Shown one piece after another: positions 36,840 to 37,752 of a stretch of 37,752 bases of DNA. A program made the translations under genes and the position numbers. The notes below the pieces were generated by a model. That model did no database searches. It worked only from the letters and a program-made list of their open reading frames with translations, and was not told the origin of the DNA. This stretch comes from a virus. How positions within the stretch are numbered: position 1 is the stretch's first letter; every line of letters begins with the position of its first letter. The DNA lies in the IMG/VR virus record IMGVR_UViG_3300047548_000442, positions 1 to 37,752 of that record; one strand, written 5' to 3'.

Positions 36840-37752
36840 TCATGTGTCAAAGTTCAAGCCCATCTTGCTATAATGTATTCTCATTCTATCTGCCGCTTCA
36901 GGTCTCAACATTTTAAGCCATTTGGACGGGTGATGTGCATGTTTAGCTGAATTACAGGTCCAGCACAATACCGTCACATTTGTGGCACTGTGCACCCCAC
37001 CCAACTTGAGTGGGATAATATGGTCAAGCACCTTATCATCGCGCTCCATCCAGCCATCGCAGCATGGACATACTTTGACCGAAAACAACTTGTTAATTAG
37101 TTCGCTTGTGATGGTTCCGTCTGTTCTTTCGTTAATCAGGGATTGCCTTCGAGTGTTTCCGTTCCATTCGCCAGAATGAACCTTTGCGGATCGACATGGT
37201 TTGCATGTTGCCTGCCGCCCATCCTTTAAAGACGTATGCGGCGAGTAATCGCTAAAAGGTTTGCGGATGTTGCAAGATTTGCAGATCTTTGTTTGCGTTG
37301 CAATGTCACTTTCAATATCTTCTTTTGAACGCGCTTTGTGTGAGCAACAATATTTCAAAATCTTACCACCCCCCATTCGCGGCCATTCAGAGCGTGGCTT
37401 GGAATGTCCGCATCTTTCGCATTTGAGCAACTGGCTTTGACGCTCCGCCATTCTTTCAGCCTTTCTTTCTGCTACCTCAGCAGCCCGTATGTGCCGCTTA
37501 GGATCTGCAGCGCGCCAATTGACATTAGCCTCAGAAATACACGACTTGCAGTGGCTTGGCGGCGTGCCATGTTTTGATTTAATTTTATAGTATTGGGCCA
37601 CCGTCTTTGCAACGCCACACTTAGTGCAAGCCCAAAGGTCACCTTTTTTGCGATTAGACTGGGCAAGCTCTTTTGACTTTTGACCTGTGCCGGCATATCC
37701 ATTTTTGACATATCCATCGCGAGCACATTTTCTATTACAGTCAATACAACGG
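36840..37752 (-). CDS. HNH endonuclease with zinc-finger repeats (N-terminus cut by right edge)
   Basis: The frame is open to the last base of the window, so the visible 303 residues lack the true start; an internal GTG at 37601 is not the start. At least three, possibly four, units of the form CxxC, a K-rich loop and CxxC are seen. Examples are CTKCGVAKTVAQYY with HCKSC, CERCGHSKPRSEW with YCC, and CKSCNIRKPFSDYS with CKPC. The HNH core follows (CPCCDGWMERDDKVLDHIIP, then NVTVLCWTCNSAKH). Such proteins are mobile nucleases or packaging-linked HNH enzymes. The A-rich codons differ from neighbouring genes. It directly precedes the Nu1-like gene. Confidence 0.85.
   Translation of the reverse strand, partial: RCIDCNRKCARDGYVKNGYAGTGQKSKELAQSNRKKGDLWACTKCGVAKTVAQYYKIKSKHGTPPSHCKSCISEANVNWRAADPKRHIRAAEVAERKAERMAERQSQLLKCERCGHSKPRSEWPRMGGGKILKYCCSHKARSKEDIESDIATQTKICKSCNIRKPFSDYSPHTSLKDGRQATCKPCRSAKVHSGEWNGNTRRQSLINERTDGTITSELINKLFSVKVCPCCDGWMERDDKVLDHIIPLKLGGVHSATNVTVLCWTCNSAKHAHHPSKWLKMLRPEAADRMRIHYSKMGLNFDT

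Noticed and set aside
1-37752. CRISPR array, tRNA genes, insertion sequences or a diversity-generating retroelement
   Set aside because: No regularly spaced palindromic repeats, no tRNA-like folds, no transposase and no reverse transcriptase were found. The spike gene repeats are direct coding duplicates, not template repeats.

Overview
The window reads as most of the genome of a temperate, short-tailed (podovirus-type) phage or prophage. The structural genes have a P22-like order: portal, scaffold, coat, a gp4-like adaptor, a gp10-like tail hub, ejection proteins and a tailspike. The host is probably an alphaproteobacterium, possibly a sphingomonad. This is suggested by the moderate-to-high GC content by eye, the small-protein families resembling those of sphingomonad phages as I recall them, and a head-spike pair resembling that of the Rhodobacter gene transfer agent. 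No host gene, tRNA, rRNA, CRISPR array or insertion sequence was seen. Both ends cut genes, and the left end starts exactly inside a near-perfect repeat of 35729-35904, so it may be an assembly break.

Layout. From 1 to 324 there is the start of a head-spike fibre gene that runs off the left edge. From 4592 down to 518 (minus strand) there is a compact replication operon: two unknown genes, a RusA-like resolvase, a small gene, a DnaT-like replisome organiser, a primase zinc ribbon, a T7-type TOPRIM-helicase and three unknown genes. It ends in a terminator at 431-459. From 4765 to 5871 lies the lysis-lysogeny switch: a Cro-like gene (minus), an S24-type CI-like repressor (plus), four copies of one operator (TTACG, five bases, CGTAA) and a striking double hairpin in the leader of the replication operon. 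From 5902 to 11941 (plus) runs the early-right operon: five tiny unknown genes, ERF annealing protein, YqaJ exonuclease, SSB, a Ref-like HNH protein, a lysine-rich NUMOD-like protein, NinB, a PP-loop (PAPS reductase-like) protein, an Xis-like HTH and a tyrosine integrase. Two unknown plus-strand genes follow (12200-12708).

Everything from 12702 to 37752 is on the minus strand except one homing endonuclease. It is transcribed from right to left. First come an HNH gene cut by the right edge, a Nu1-like packaging protein, a spike base and spike fibre, and two small proteins. Then TerS, TerL, portal, scaffold and coat follow. Next are tail and ejection proteins, a lytic transglycosylase and the tailspike. 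The lysis region is last: an XhlA-like protein, a metallophosphoesterase, a T7-type amidase, a holin candidate, Rz with embedded Rz1, and a membrane protein. Almost every junction is an ATGA or TAATG overlap, and these junctions were used to choose starts. If the genome is circular, the replication operon leads through the left-end spike gene into the right-end HNH gene, giving two divergent arms that leave the CI/Cro switch.

The points most worth a second look are the put-like double hairpin, the shared operator set, the duplicated head-spike fibre, the primase zinc ribbon lying out of frame with its helicase, the packaging protein without its DNA-binding domain next to an HNH gene, and the 20-residue repeat protein.
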